Shown piece by piece: positions 8,774-17,545 of a stretch of DNA of 64,000 nt. Position numbers and translations under genes: made by a program. Where the stretch lies: contig MPOT01000025.1 in assembly GCA_001896545.1 (NCBI GenBank), forward strand, positions 62,001-126,000, read 5' to 3'. The stretch is from Tepidanaerobacter sp. EBM-38. Lineage in GTDB: Bacteria > Bacillota > Thermosediminibacteria > Thermosediminibacterales > Tepidanaerobacteraceae. The notes below the pieces were generated by a model. That model was not told the origin of the DNA, did not search any database, and worked only from the letters and a program-made list of their open reading frames with translations. Numbering within the stretch: position 1 is the stretch's first letter; every line of letters starts with the position of its first letter.

Positions 8774-8826
8774 AAAGGGCGGAACCGTTTTATAATTAGT
8801 GTAGTTACTTTTTCCGCCCTTTTATG
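8774..8826 (+). terminator. Rho-independent terminator
   Basis: AAAGGGCGGAA (8774-8784) pairs with TTCCGCCCTTT (8812-8822), with a long loop and a short T-run, after nfnB. Confidence 0.75.
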
Positions 8827-8898
8827 AATCTGATGAAGGAATTATTAAATCCTCGTTGAAATATATTTAATAAGGCGTAATTTAGAGGAGAGATAAGG

Positions 8899-9858
8899 AT
8901 GAAGATAGGTATTCCTAGAGCACTGGCTTATTATGCCTACTACCCGTTTCTGGAAACCTTTTTTGAGAAGCTGGGTTTTGATGTAGTGGTATCTGACAAA
9001 ACGACCAAAGAAATTATGGATTTGGGCATTGAAGATGCTATCACTGATGCCTGTGTTCCTATTAAATTATTTCATGGTCATGTGCGGAATCTCAAGGATA
9101 GAGTTGATTACGTGCTAGTTCCACGACTAGTGAAGATAAAACATGATGCTACCTTTTGTCCTAAATTTTTAGGATTGCCGGACATGCTCTCTTGTTCCAT
9201 ACCACAGTTTAAAAATATGTTAGAAGTAAGGGTGGATTTAAAAAGAGGCAGACTTGACTTATTTATGCTTTGCATGAAATTTGCTAAGAAGTTTAAGAAA
9301 AGTTTTTTTAAAGCATATAATGCATATTTAAAAGCATTACTGAGTTTTAAAAATTATACTCATCAATTTCTGCAAGGAGGTATCCCGCCTCTGGGAATTG
9401 TTGGGCAGAAAAAAAATAGTCCCATATGTCTTGCGGTTTTGGGTTATCCATATATGCTCTATGATCCATACTTAAGTTTAGATCTTATAAAAAAACTGAT
9501 AAATATGGGTGTATATGTGGTTACTCCTGAGATGCTTAGGGAAAAGGATAAGCAAAAACAAGCAAGTAAACTTAAAAAGACGCTTTTCTGGACATTTAGC
9601 AATGAAGTTATAAGGTCGGCATATTGTCTTTTTGAAAATCAAAATGTTGATGGAATAATACACGTTACAGCCTTCGGATGTGGCCCTGACTTTATTGTTG
9701 ATAAACTTATGGAAATTGATGCTAAGAAGTACGAAATGCCATATCTGACTATAACACTTGATGAGCAAACTGGTCAGGAAGGTTTAAATACAAGGCTTGA
9801 AGCTTTTGTGGATATGTTGAAAATAAAAAAAGCAAAGAAAGAGGCGGCAATGGCATGA
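8899..9858 (+). CDS. Acyl-CoA dehydratase activase-associated protein (DUF2229-like)
   Basis: 319 residues. Starts MKIGIPRALAYYAYYPFLETFF, the typical opening of DUF2229/COG3580-type proteins that accompany the 2-hydroxyglutaryl-CoA dehydratase activator. Cysteines in DACVPIK, FCPKF and FGCGPDF are candidate cluster ligands; the ending shares ITLDEQTGQEGLNTRLEAFVDML with the next gene, showing the two are paralogous. In many Firmicutes these parts are fused with the activator in one very long protein; here they are separate. The 3' end overlaps the next gene by four bases (ATGA), so the three genes form an operon. Confidence 0.78.
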   Translation: MKIGIPRALAYYAYYPFLETFFEKLGFDVVVSDKTTKEIMDLGIEDAITDACVPIKLFHGHVRNLKDRVDYVLVPRLVKIKHDATFCPKFLGLPDMLSCSIPQFKNMLEVRVDLKRGRLDLFMLCMKFAKKFKKSFFKAYNAYLKALLSFKNYTHQFLQGGIPPLGIVGQKKNSPICLAVLGYPYMLYDPYLSLDLIKKLINMGVYVVTPEMLREKDKQKQASKLKKTLFWTFSNEVIRSAYCLFENQNVDGIIHVTAFGCGPDFIVDKLMEIDAKKYEMPYLTITLDEQTGQEGLNTRLEAFVDMLKIKKAKKEAAMA

Positions 9859-10982
9859 GAAAGGTTTCCTTTCCTTATATGGGAACATCTTATATCCCGT
9901 TTGAAAGATTGTTAACAGCATTTGGTAATGAAGTGGTAGTTCCTCCAAGACCTACTGAAGAAACAATCAGCTATGGGACTAAATATGCTCCCGAATTTGC
10001 CTGCTATCCTTTCAAGATTGTCTTAGGAACATATATCCAAGTGCTTGAAGCAGGAGCCGATACTTTGGTTTCTTCCGGCGGTGTTGGACCTTGTAGAGCA
10101 GGCCTGTATACGACTCTACAGGAAAAAATATTAAAAGATTTAGGATACGAATTTGAAATGATTACATTAGAGCCACCCGGAAGACATCTCAGGGATTTGA
10201 TAGATAATATAAAAAAACTGATAAACGACAGGCTTAGTTTAAAGGATTATATATCTATAGGCCGATTTGCATGGAAACAATTAGTTCTTTTGGACAAGGC
10301 GGAGAGGTTGTCACACAAGATGAGACCCTTGGAGGTCAAAAGAGGTGACACCACTCAAACATATAAAAAATGTGTAGAATTAATTGCAGGAGCAAAAAAA
10401 TATAGTGATTTAAGGGAAATAGAACGTGAAGTTGAGCTTTTATATGATGCGATAGAAAAAAAAGATTACGATCCGATAAAAATTGGAATTGTAGGAGAAA
10501 TCTATGTTTTACTGGAGCCCTCTTCAAATTTGGAAATTGAAGAAATGCTGGGAGAATTGGGAGTTTATGTTGAGCGTTCCATGTTTCTATCAGAATATAC
10601 CATATCTAATGCAGTAATGGATTTATTCCATATTGCAGGCGATAGAGATGCTAAGAAAATGGCTGCTCCCTATTTTAAGGAAATGTGCGGAGGTCATGGC
10701 AGGGAATCGGTAGGAAACTCGGTGCTCTTTGCAAAAAGAGGCTTTGATGGGATAATTCAGCTTTCACCTTTTACCTGCATACCTGAAATCGTAGCAAAGA
10801 GTATTCTTCCAAAGGTATGTAAAGAGCATGGGCTGGGGTTTTTAACCATAAGTCTTGATGAACAGACAGGGAAAGAAGGCTTACGAACCCGGCTGGAGGC
10901 TTTTGTAGATTTACTTATGGCTAAACGAAAAAAAGCTGAGTCTTTTAGGGTTAAATCACAGTATGTAAAGGAGATGGCTTAA
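9855..10982 (+). CDS. 2-hydroxyacyl-CoA dehydratase-like protein of the activase module
   Basis: 375 residues, second member of the three-gene module, related to HgdB-type subunits and COG3581. Visible cysteines: EFACYPFKIVLG, GVGPCRAG, MCGGHGRES and SPFTCIPEIV; the last two blocks are typical of dehydratase-like [4Fe-4S] proteins. It shares the tail ISLDEQTGKEGLRTRLEAFVDLL with the gene upstream. No genuine dehydratase substrate-binding pair is present in the window, so the module's client enzyme is unknown. Overlaps the preceding stop and is directly abutted by the activator gene. Confidence 0.75.
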   Translation: MRKVSFPYMGTSYIPFERLLTAFGNEVVVPPRPTEETISYGTKYAPEFACYPFKIVLGTYIQVLEAGADTLVSSGGVGPCRAGLYTTLQEKILKDLGYEFEMITLEPPGRHLRDLIDNIKKLINDRLSLKDYISIGRFAWKQLVLLDKAERLSHKMRPLEVKRGDTTQTYKKCVELIAGAKKYSDLREIEREVELLYDAIEKKDYDPIKIGIVGEIYVLLEPSSNLEIEEMLGELGVYVERSMFLSEYTISNAVMDLFHIAGDRDAKKMAAPYFKEMCGGHGRESVGNSVLFAKRGFDGIIQLSPFTCIPEIVAKSILPKVCKEHGLGFLTISLDEQTGKEGLRTRLEAFVDLLMAKRKKAESFRVKSQYVKEMA

Positions 10983-11945
10983 TTGTCCCATTATCTAGGT
11001 GTTGATGTGGGTTCGGTTAGCACGAACCTTGTTTTAATAGATGAGGACGGCTTTTTAGAAGAGGCAATATATATCAGGACACAGGGCAATCCCATAAAAG
11101 CTGTTCAAGAAGGGATGGAACAGCTTTCATTTCGGAATAAGGGCAAATGGAATGTAAAGGGAGTTGGGGCTACCGGCAGCGGCCGTCAATTGGCAGGTGT
11201 AATCGTTGGTGCGGATGTAATAAAAAACGAGATTACCGCGCATGCGGTGGCGGCTCTGCGAGAAGTTCCGGATGTCCAGACGGTTCTTGAAATAGGCGGC
11301 CAAGACTCTAAAATTATCATTCTTAGAGATGGAGTTGTGACTGATTTTGCCATGAATACGGTATGCGCCGCAGGGACAGGTTCATTTCTTGACCAACAAG
11401 CCAATCGGTTGAATATTCCCATAGAGGAGTTTGGCGATTATGCTTTAAAGTCTGAAAGTCCTGTGCGCATTGCCGGTAGATGTGCTGTTTTTGCCGAGTC
11501 GGATATGGTTCATAAACAGCAGTTAGGATATAAAACCCAGGATATCATTCGTGGCTTGTGCGAAGCTCTAGTAAGAAACTATTTAAATAATATTGCAAAA
11601 GGTAAAGAAATTCGTCCCCGCATAGTTTTTCAAGGTGGGGTAGCAGCAAATACTGGTATGAAAGCAGCCTTTGAAGATGCTCTTGAAGAAGAAATATACA
11701 TTCCAAAGCACTATGATGTTATGGGTGCAATAGGTGCCGCATTGTTGGCAAAGGATGCGGAGATATCCAAAACCCGATTTAAGGGATTTGGATTATCAAA
11801 CATAGAATTTACAGCCGACAGTTTCGAATGTAGCGGTTGCCCAAACCATTGTGAGGTTGTTAATATAAAGATGGAGGGCAAGGTCATAGCTCGATGGGGA
11901 GATAGATGTAATAAGTGGAAAATTGTAGATAATGGAGTAGCATAA
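10983..11945 (+). CDS. BadF/BadG/BcrA/HgdC-family ATPase (dehydratase activator)
   Basis: 320 residues, TTG start directly after the previous stop. Members are homodimeric ASKHA-fold ATPases with one [4Fe-4S] cluster that inject an electron into 2-hydroxyacyl-CoA dehydratases. Seen: phosphate-1 motif GVDVGSVSTNLVLID (residues 5-19), GGQDSKI, the cluster cysteine in VCAAGTGSFLDQQ and the second in GRCAVFAESD, then a GGVAANTGMK adenosine motif. A C-terminal extension of about 45 residues has additional cysteines (ECSGCPNHCEV and DRCNKW), not found in classic HgdC, and probably binds metal. Confidence 0.85.
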   Translation: MSHYLGVDVGSVSTNLVLIDEDGFLEEAIYIRTQGNPIKAVQEGMEQLSFRNKGKWNVKGVGATGSGRQLAGVIVGADVIKNEITAHAVAALREVPDVQTVLEIGGQDSKIIILRDGVVTDFAMNTVCAAGTGSFLDQQANRLNIPIEEFGDYALKSESPVRIAGRCAVFAESDMVHKQQLGYKTQDIIRGLCEALVRNYLNNIAKGKEIRPRIVFQGGVAANTGMKAAFEDALEEEIYIPKHYDVMGAIGAALLAKDAEISKTRFKGFGLSNIEFTADSFECSGCPNHCEVVNIKMEGKVIARWGDRCNKWKIVDNGVA

Positions 11946-11980
11946 TATACTTTAAAAAGTAAAGAAAGAGTGGAAATGAT

Positions 11981-12012
11981 AAGGGGTGCCATTTGAGCGG
12001 CACCCCTTAAAT
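11981..12012 (+). terminator. Rho-independent terminator
   Basis: A perfect 10-bp stem AAGGGGTGCC (11981-11990) / GGCACCCCTT (11999-12008) ends the activase operon. Its T-tract is poor on the plus strand. Confidence 0.65.
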
Positions 12013-12087
12013 AATGGGTATAACAGTAATACCTTTCATACAGCTTAGCGGTTGCATTGCCACATGTGTAAGTACTCTTTTCGAGAA

Positions 12088-12609
12088 TTACTCATCGCCT
12101 AAATAGTCATTATATCCTATTGTTTCAAGCCTTTCGGCCTTAGCCGTTACTTCGGACTTCATATTTTCCTTATATTTTTTTATATGGTCTCTAATAGCAG
12201 CATATTTAATTCCCAAGATTTGTGCCGCAAGCAAGCCGGCATTTATTGCATTGTTTATTGCTACAGTAGCAACAGGAACGCCACCGGGCATTTGAACTAT
12301 TGAAAACAATGAGTCAAGACCATTTAAAGTGGAGGTTTTGATGGGCACGCCGATGACCGGTAATGTAGTAATAGCTGCTACCATTCCGGGAAGGTGAGCA
12401 GCCCCCCCTGCACCTGCTATAATTACCTCGATGCCTCTTGATTCCGCATATCGAGCGTAGTCAAACATCCGCTGAGGGGTTCGATGAGCAGATACTATGG
12501 TAATCTCATAATTTATGTTGAATTTCTCTAATACTTTAGCAGCTTCCTTCATTACGGGAAGGTCTGAGTCGCTACCCATGATTATACCTACCAAAACCTT
12601 ATCATCCAT
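12088..12609 (-). CDS. purE: N5-carboxyaminoimidazole ribonucleotide mutase
   Basis: 173 residues. Class I PurE, which converts N5-CAIR to CAIR in purine synthesis. Motifs: [12 protein letters not shown] (about 12-23), the [13 protein letters not shown] catalytic histidine segment (about 42-54), and [15 protein letters not shown] (about 66-80), all canonical. The presence of purK immediately upstream confirms the two-step bacterial route. The start lies 3 bases after the purK stop, so the two are cotranscribed. Confidence 0.95.
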   Translation of the reverse strand: MDDKVLVGIIMGSDSDLPVMKEAAKVLEKFNINYEITIVSAHRTPQRMFDYARYAESRGIEVIIAGAGGAAHLPGMVAAITTLPVIGVPIKTSTLNGLDSLFSIVQMPGGVPVATVAINNAINAGLLAAQILGIKYAAIRDHIKKYKENMKSEVTAKAERLETIGYNDYLGDE

Positions 12610-12612
12610 TTT

Positions 12613-13755
12613 CTATCCCTCCGAAATGACTTTTATAGTTTTTCTTACCATATCAGCCTTTTTTAAAGCACTATCCAGATTTTTGTCAACAATGGTGACA
12701 TGCCCCATTTTTCTAAAAGGCTTTGTTTCCTTTTTTCCGTAAATATGAAGGTTTACGCCTGGTATGCTCAGTATATCTTCTACACCTTCAAAACAAGGTT
12801 TGCCTTGGTAGCCTTCAGCACCAAGAAGATTAACCATCACTGCCGGTATTATTAATTCAGTAGAACCTAGAGGTAAACCTGTTATTGCTCTTAAATGCTG
12901 CTCAAATTGTGATGTAATACAGGCCTCAATGGTATAATGCCCGGAATTATGAGGCCTAGGAGCTATTTCATTTACAAGAACCTTTTTATCCGGTGTCAGA
13001 AACATTTCTATACCAAAAATACCGACACCATCCAAAGCCTCGACACATCTCATAGCCAAATCCAAAGCTTGTCTTTTGACAGATTCTTCAATGCGGGCCG
13101 GAGCTACTGTATTATCACATATATTGGCCCTTTGGTCAAAAGTCATTTCTACGACGGGGTAACATTTTATTTCCTTATTTGTGTTTCGCGCAACCATTAC
13201 TGCTAATTCTTTTTCAATAGGAATAAGTTCCTCTAAAAATGAGTCGCATTTTAAGGCATTTGAAATATCTTCAGGTTTTTCAATTACATAAACACCTCGG
13301 CCATCGTAACCGCCCTTACATGCCTTTTGAACTGCGGGAAGCCCGAAATTCTCAATAGCATCGGACAAATCATCATTTACCATGACCCAGCGGGCGGTAG
13401 GTATGCCGTTTTTGTCCAGCATCTGTTTTTGTTTAGATTTATCCTGTATAATTTCAAGAACATGAGGAGAAGGGAATATTTTATGTCCTTTTGCGCTGAG
13501 TTCGTTAAGTATACGAGTATTTATATGTTCTATCTCAAAAGTAGTAATGTCGCTATTTACGACAAGTTCACGAATTTTATCCTCATCGTAAAATCCTGCT
13601 ACGATTTGGCGGTCTACTAATGAATAGGCTGGGCACTCAGGTGTAGGATCGAGAACCGTTACGGTAAAATTAAGTTTTTTTGCTTCCTGTGCCAGCATTT
13701 TCCCCAGTTGACCGCCTCCGATAATGCCAATTTTAAAATCCATTGGGTGAGCCAT
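12613..13755 (-). CDS. purK: N5-carboxyaminoimidazole ribonucleotide synthase
   Basis: 380 residues, ATP-grasp enzyme that carboxylates AIR to N5-CAIR with ATP and bicarbonate. Seen: GIIGGGQLGKMLAQEA at the N-terminus, the KACKGGYDGRGVYV ATP-grasp loop (about 143-156), and the NEIAPRPHNSGHYTIEAC catalytic signature (about 264-281). ATG at 13755 follows aggag by 12 bases; an internal ATG at 13743 lacks a site. A minus-strand TATAAT lies at 13798-13803. First gene of the purKE operon, divergent from the racemase gene. Confidence 0.95.
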   Translation of the reverse strand: MAHPMDFKIGIIGGGQLGKMLAQEAKKLNFTVTVLDPTPECPAYSLVDRQIVAGFYDEDKIRELVVNSDITTFEIEHINTRILNELSAKGHKIFPSPHVLEIIQDKSKQKQMLDKNGIPTARWVMVNDDLSDAIENFGLPAVQKACKGGYDGRGVYVIEKPEDISNALKCDSFLEELIPIEKELAVMVARNTNKEIKCYPVVEMTFDQRANICDNTVAPARIEESVKRQALDLAMRCVEALDGVGIFGIEMFLTPDKKVLVNEIAPRPHNSGHYTIEACITSQFEQHLRAITGLPLGSTELIIPAVMVNLLGAEGYQGKPCFEGVEDILSIPGVNLHIYGKKETKPFRKMGHVTIVDKNLDSALKKADMVRKTIKVISEG

Positions 13756-13838
13756 GAATTAGTTCATCTCCTAAAATAATTACTTTGTTTGAAAAGTATT
13801 ATATCATAAACTTGGACAATTTTATACAAACACAAGAA

Positions 13839-13900
13839 ACCTGTTAATGACTAACTATCGATACCATTAGGTAAAAGTACCTCGCTAGTCATTAACAGGT
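13839..13900. repeat. 15-bp perfect inverted repeat between two divergent promoters
   Basis: ACCTGTTAATGACTA (13839-13853) and TAGTCATTAACAGGT (13886-13900) are perfect complements. The 32-base interior contains a smaller AGGTA/TACCT hairpin. It lies upstream of both the purK -10 (13798-13803, minus) and the racemase promoter (plus), so it is not in either predicted transcript. It does not match the purine riboswitch core. Confidence 0.7.
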
Positions 13901-13941
13901 AATATTATATTTCCCAAAAAAAATAGAGTTATAACGATAAT

Positions 13942-13970
13942 TTGATGGATATTTTACCAAATGCTATAAT
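13942..13970 (+). promoter_or_regulatory. SigA-type promoter for the racemase gene
   Basis: TTGATG (13942-13947), a 17-base spacer and TATAAT (13965-13970), about 110 bases before the start codon. Confidence 0.65.
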
Positions 13971-14082
13971 AATAGATGAGCGGCCCATAATCATTTTAGC
14001 AGACTGTAAAAGCTGCCGGACAATATTATGTATATTCAAAATTGACATAATAACACTAAATTAACTCGGAGGTAGTAAATTG

Positions 14083-15225
14083 ATGGAATTACCAATCGGT
14101 CCAACGTACATGGAAATAAATTTGGATACGATAGCAAGTAATACGAATAATATAAAGAGATTAATTGGAAATAAAGAACTGATGGCTGTTGTAAAGGGCA
14201 ATGCTTACACCCATGACATGATTGAAGTTTCCAAAACTGTTCTAAAGAATGGTGCATCAAGGTTGGGCGTTGGAAGACTTGAAGAAGGAATTTACTTGCG
14301 GAAGGCAGGTATAACCGCGCCAATCTTAAATATGTGTTTGAATATGGAAGGTCAAGAAAGAGAAATAGTTAAGTATGATATTGTACAGACGGTCTGCGAT
14401 TTGGACACCGTACACAGGCTTTCCTGTGAAGCGGCAAAAATGAATAAAAGTGCAAAAATCCATGTTAAGATTGATACGGGTATGGGCAGAATAGGTATTT
14501 TCCCAGAGGATGCATTGAATTTCATCAGCGAAGTTAGCACTATGCAGAATATAGAGCTAGAGGGTGTATATACCCATTTTGCCACTCCTCATGATAAAGA
14601 ATTTATGAGTTATCAGTTAAAACTGTTTTCAAGTGTTTTGAAACGGCTTAATCAAGAAGGGTATTCAATACCGCTTAAACACTGTGCATCGAGCGAAGCA
14701 TTTGTTGCCATGCCAGATACATGGAAAAAGTTTGATATGGTTAGAATCGGTGATCTTGTATATGGTGTCTATAACTCAGAAGAAGAAAAAGATAAAATCA
14801 AAGTCAATTTTGCTCAGACCTTTAAAACAACCATAGTATTCCTAAAAAAACTGGGCCCAAATACCAGTATAGGCTATGATAGAACATACATAACCGATAA
14901 AGATACAATTATTGCAACACTGCCTGCAGGATATAATGACGGATATACTAAGCTATACTCAAATAATGGTATTGTGCTCGTAAGAGGCAAAAAAGCTCCT
15001 GTGGTGGGAAGAGTATGTGCAGATCAGATGATGATAGATGTTACAAATATTCCGGATGCTAAGGTCGGCGATGAGGTTGTTTTGTGGGGAAGACAAGGCA
15101 ATGAAACAGTGCTGCCTGTATATGATTATATTTTCATGGGTGACAAGCAGAGAGTTCCAAAAGTGTTTATAAAAAATAATAAACCGTGGAAAGTCAAGAG
15201 CATATTTGGGGAAAAGGTATTTTAA
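14083..15225 (+). CDS. alr: Alanine racemase-family PLP enzyme
   Basis: 380 residues, fold-type III PLP racemase. The PLP lysine lies in AVVKGNAY (usual AVVKANAYGHG; here the following residues are THD). The PLP-binding arginine region is FDMVRIGDLVYGVY, the second catalytic base is the tyrosine of SIGYDRTY, and VVGRVCADQMMIDVT is the conserved C-terminal strand. All catalytic residues are present, so it is probably active. The altered loop after the lysine leaves substrate choice (alanine, serine or another amino acid) open. ATG at 14083 is preferred; a TTG three bases upstream shares the cggaggt site. Confidence 0.82.
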   Translation: MELPIGPTYMEINLDTIASNTNNIKRLIGNKELMAVVKGNAYTHDMIEVSKTVLKNGASRLGVGRLEEGIYLRKAGITAPILNMCLNMEGQEREIVKYDIVQTVCDLDTVHRLSCEAAKMNKSAKIHVKIDTGMGRIGIFPEDALNFISEVSTMQNIELEGVYTHFATPHDKEFMSYQLKLFSSVLKRLNQEGYSIPLKHCASSEAFVAMPDTWKKFDMVRIGDLVYGVYNSEEEKDKIKVNFAQTFKTTIVFLKKLGPNTSIGYDRTYITDKDTIIATLPAGYNDGYTKLYSNNGIVLVRGKKAPVVGRVCADQMMIDVTNIPDAKVGDEVVLWGRQGNETVLPVYDYIFMGDKQRVPKVFIKNNKPWKVKSIFGEKVF

Positions 15226-15273
15226 ACGCATTAAAAATAATTTACTAATACCAAGATCAACGGGGGTGATTGT

Positions 15274-16347
15274 TTGACCAAAATTTTAGTTATAGGCGGT
15301 GGGCCGGCAGGGCTTACAGCAGCCATTGAAGCTGCTAAGCAAGGATTTGATGTAACACTCTTTGAAAAAGCTAAAATCGGTGAAAATATAAAATGTGCCG
15401 AAGGCTTTTTCGATACCATGAAATTGTTGGGAAAACCATGTGCAGGTGTATTGTTTAAAGTGGAACAAATTATAGTAAAAGCTAAATCGACGTATAGCTT
15501 TGATGCCAGTTATTTAAATTTATGGATGATTGATAGGGCAGTTTGGCAAAAAGCATTGTCAAAGCAAGCAGAAAATAATAATGTTATAATTAAACAAGAT
15601 TTTCCTGTTCAGCATAGAGAGTTAGAACAACTAAGAACAGCATATGATTATATTATAGATGCAAGCGGTGCTCCCTCGGTTACATCAAGGTTATATGGTT
15701 TTTCAAGTTTTCATAAAGAAAATTCCGCAAGGACAGTTCAATACACTTTAAAAGGAGACTTTTCTCATATCGGTAATTGCCTTAAAGTTGGTCTGATGCC
15801 GGATTTTTGGGGATATTATTGGATTTTTCCGAAAGGAAAGGATGTTGCAAACGTCGGTGTCGGAGATTTCTATCCGGTGCAAAGTGAAAGCCTGTGGGCG
15901 CGCCTTGATAAGATAATTGAACAAGAAGGTTTAAGCGAGTATGAAATATTAAAAAAAATCGGCGGTATATGCCCGACGGCAATACCTGAAAGTTTAAAGT
16001 ATGATAATATATTATTGGTAGGCGATGCGGCGGGCCTTACATCTCCTTTGCACGGCGGAGGACTCGATATGGCTGTTATAAGTGCCATGGAAGCCGTAAA
16101 AGCCATAGCTTCTAATGCTCAATCCTATGATAAAAATTTGAGAGCAGTTTTTGCTGCAAAACTGAAGTTTGAAAGGTTTTTAGCTAAACTATGGCGTCAA
16201 AGGAATCTCGATGAAATGGATGAGTTAATTAAGAATTTAGAAAAAAATAGGATATATGGTTTTATGCTAAATCCTCATCTGATAAATGATACTACGATAA
16301 CTTTATTAGAAAAGTTTTTTGCAAAACAGCAGTCTGTTGAAAGCTAA
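15274..16347 (+). CDS. FAD-dependent oxidoreductase, geranylgeranyl-reductase-like
   Basis: 357 residues from a TTG start with gggggtg upstream. N-terminal dinucleotide-binding GGGPAGLTAAIEAAKQG (about 8-24), a middle DASGAPS segment and C-terminal GDAAGLTSPLHGGGLDMA (about 249-266) are hallmarks of the group-A flavin monooxygenase/geranylgeranyl reductase fold. Such proteins saturate isoprenoid chains or hydroxylate aromatic rings; in an anaerobe a reductase role is more likely. No neighbour indicates the substrate. It converges on the YhcN-like gene over a shared terminator. Confidence 0.75.
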   Translation: MTKILVIGGGPAGLTAAIEAAKQGFDVTLFEKAKIGENIKCAEGFFDTMKLLGKPCAGVLFKVEQIIVKAKSTYSFDASYLNLWMIDRAVWQKALSKQAENNNVIIKQDFPVQHRELEQLRTAYDYIIDASGAPSVTSRLYGFSSFHKENSARTVQYTLKGDFSHIGNCLKVGLMPDFWGYYWIFPKGKDVANVGVGDFYPVQSESLWARLDKIIEQEGLSEYEILKKIGGICPTAIPESLKYDNILLVGDAAGLTSPLHGGGLDMAVISAMEAVKAIASNAQSYDKNLRAVFAAKLKFERFLAKLWRQRNLDEMDELIKNLEKNRIYGFMLNPHLINDTTITLLEKFFAKQQSVES

Positions 16348-16427
16348 AAATATTATTATAAAGTAAATATCTCATAAAAAACGAAAATTTTTGTATTAAT
16401 AAAAAATGTTTTTTAATTTTTCTCAAA

Positions 16428-16480
16428 AAAAAGGAAGTATCGCAAGTTATTTAAAGGCAACCATGCGATGCTTCCTTTTT
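16428..16480. terminator. Bidirectional terminator between convergent genes
   Basis: Left arm 16428-16444 (AAAAAGGAAGTATCGCA) pairs with right arm 16464-16480 (TGCGATGCTTCCTTTTT) with one G-T wobble. The flanking A and T runs suit both directions. Confidence 0.85.
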
Positions 16481-16484
16481 AGAT

Positions 16485-16976
16485 TTACTTTGTTTTGGTT
16501 TTTGGAGTTATTCTACGAGTAATTTCGGCTATTTCGTCAGCAAAACTAGAGATCGGCTTTCCTTCTTTTATACCTTGGGCTACTTTTTTTAAACGAGTGA
16601 TTAGGTTCGGATCTGTTGTGATACTGACTGTTTTAATACCAGTGTCGGCTCTTTTGATTTCATCGGCTACTTTAGTCTTAATTTCTTCGGTTTTTTTAGC
16701 TTCAATATTCGGATTTGTTTCCAAACCAACCATGGCTGTAGAATCAGTTATAACAACAGTAGCCGATTTAACACCTTCGACCTTCTCCGCTGCCTTAGCT
16801 AACTTAGTAGCTCTTGTATGAGCTGAAGTTGCCGGCTTTTTAGCAGGCGACGGCGTAGGCGTCATTTTTGCAGGAGGAGCCGGCTTGGGAGCTGGTTTTT
16901 TAGTTGTGCTACAACCGCCAAGGGCCAATGAAAGACTTAAAGACAGTATTAAGCTTAATACCAATATTTTTTTCAT
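16485..16976 (-). CDS. YhcN/YlaJ-type sporulation lipoprotein
   Basis: 163 residues from the ATG at 16976, with aggaggg upstream; the frame runs to 17006 without a site. The N-terminus is a lipoprotein signal with lipobox LGGC, followed by a Pro/Ala/Lys-rich linker and a YhcN/YlaJ-type domain: KAAEKVEGVKSATVVITDSTAMVGLE then KVADEIKRADTGIKTVSITTDP, two repeating alpha/beta units. Family members are found in spore membranes and influence germination. Its presence supports a spore-forming host. Confidence 0.82.
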   Translation of the reverse strand: MKKILVLSLILSLSLSLALGGCSTTKKPAPKPAPPAKMTPTPSPAKKPATSAHTRATKLAKAAEKVEGVKSATVVITDSTAMVGLETNPNIEAKKTEEIKTKVADEIKRADTGIKTVSITTDPNLITRLKKVAQGIKEGKPISSFADEIAEITRRITPKTKTK

Positions 16977-17107
16977 GGCTTTTTCCCTCCTATCTAGTTT
17001 TATCATAAGAAATTTGAAGGTATTTTATACTGTAAGTTTAAGGGTAAAATTATCAGCCAGAGTTTACCATGTGTGATTTGTGGTATAATATACTTGAGGT
17101 GGTTTTA

Positions 17108-17545
17108 GTGTTTGAACTGCTGTCACGAGTTTCAAAATATATTTTTATTGCTCTCATATATTATTTTTTGTTCAATTTCCTAAAAATAATGATGGCAGAT
17201 TTAAGAAGAGAAAAAAACTATCCAAAGGAAACTGGATTTATCTTAGTAGAAGAAAATGGCAAAAAACACACGCTGTTTGATATAAATACGATAGGCAGAG
17301 CTGATGATGCAGATATAATTATTGATGACCCTTTTATTTCCAGCAAACATGCTTTAATTGCAAAAAGAGGTTCAAAGTTAGTAATTCAAGACTTAAACAG
17401 TACAAATGGCACATTTTTAAATGGTAAAAAAATTAAAAAACCGGTTAGGTTAAAAGAAAAGGACGAAATTCGTCTGGGTACAAAAAAATTTACGTTCTTA
17501 AGAGGTGAAACCATTGGAACCGGGGACCGAAGCTACTTACAATAA
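17108..17545 (+). CDS. FHA-domain membrane protein
   Basis: About 145 residues. A GTG at 17108 follows gaggtgg; the frame extends to 17069, but that region contains a TATAAT at about 17084-17089 and no ribosome site. One N-terminal membrane segment (about 8-28), a short linker, then an FHA domain with IGRADDADIIIDDPFISSKHALI and LNSTNGTFLNGKKI, the phosphothreonine-binding loops. The gene order FHA, RodA/FtsW, PBP resembles fhaB-rodA-pbpA of actinobacteria, where the FHA protein links Ser/Thr phosphorylation to wall synthesis. It overlaps the next gene. Confidence 0.82.
   Translation: MFELLSRVSKYIFIALIYYFLFNFLKIMMADLRREKNYPKETGFILVEENGKKHTLFDINTIGRADDADIIIDDPFISSKHALIAKRGSKLVIQDLNSTNGTFLNGKKIKKPVRLKEKDEIRLGTKKFTFLRGETIGTGDRSYLQ

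Noticed and set aside
13839-13900. Purine or ZTP riboswitch upstream of purK
   Set aside because: The conserved core bases of either class are not present, and the element lies upstream of the predicted purK -10 box.
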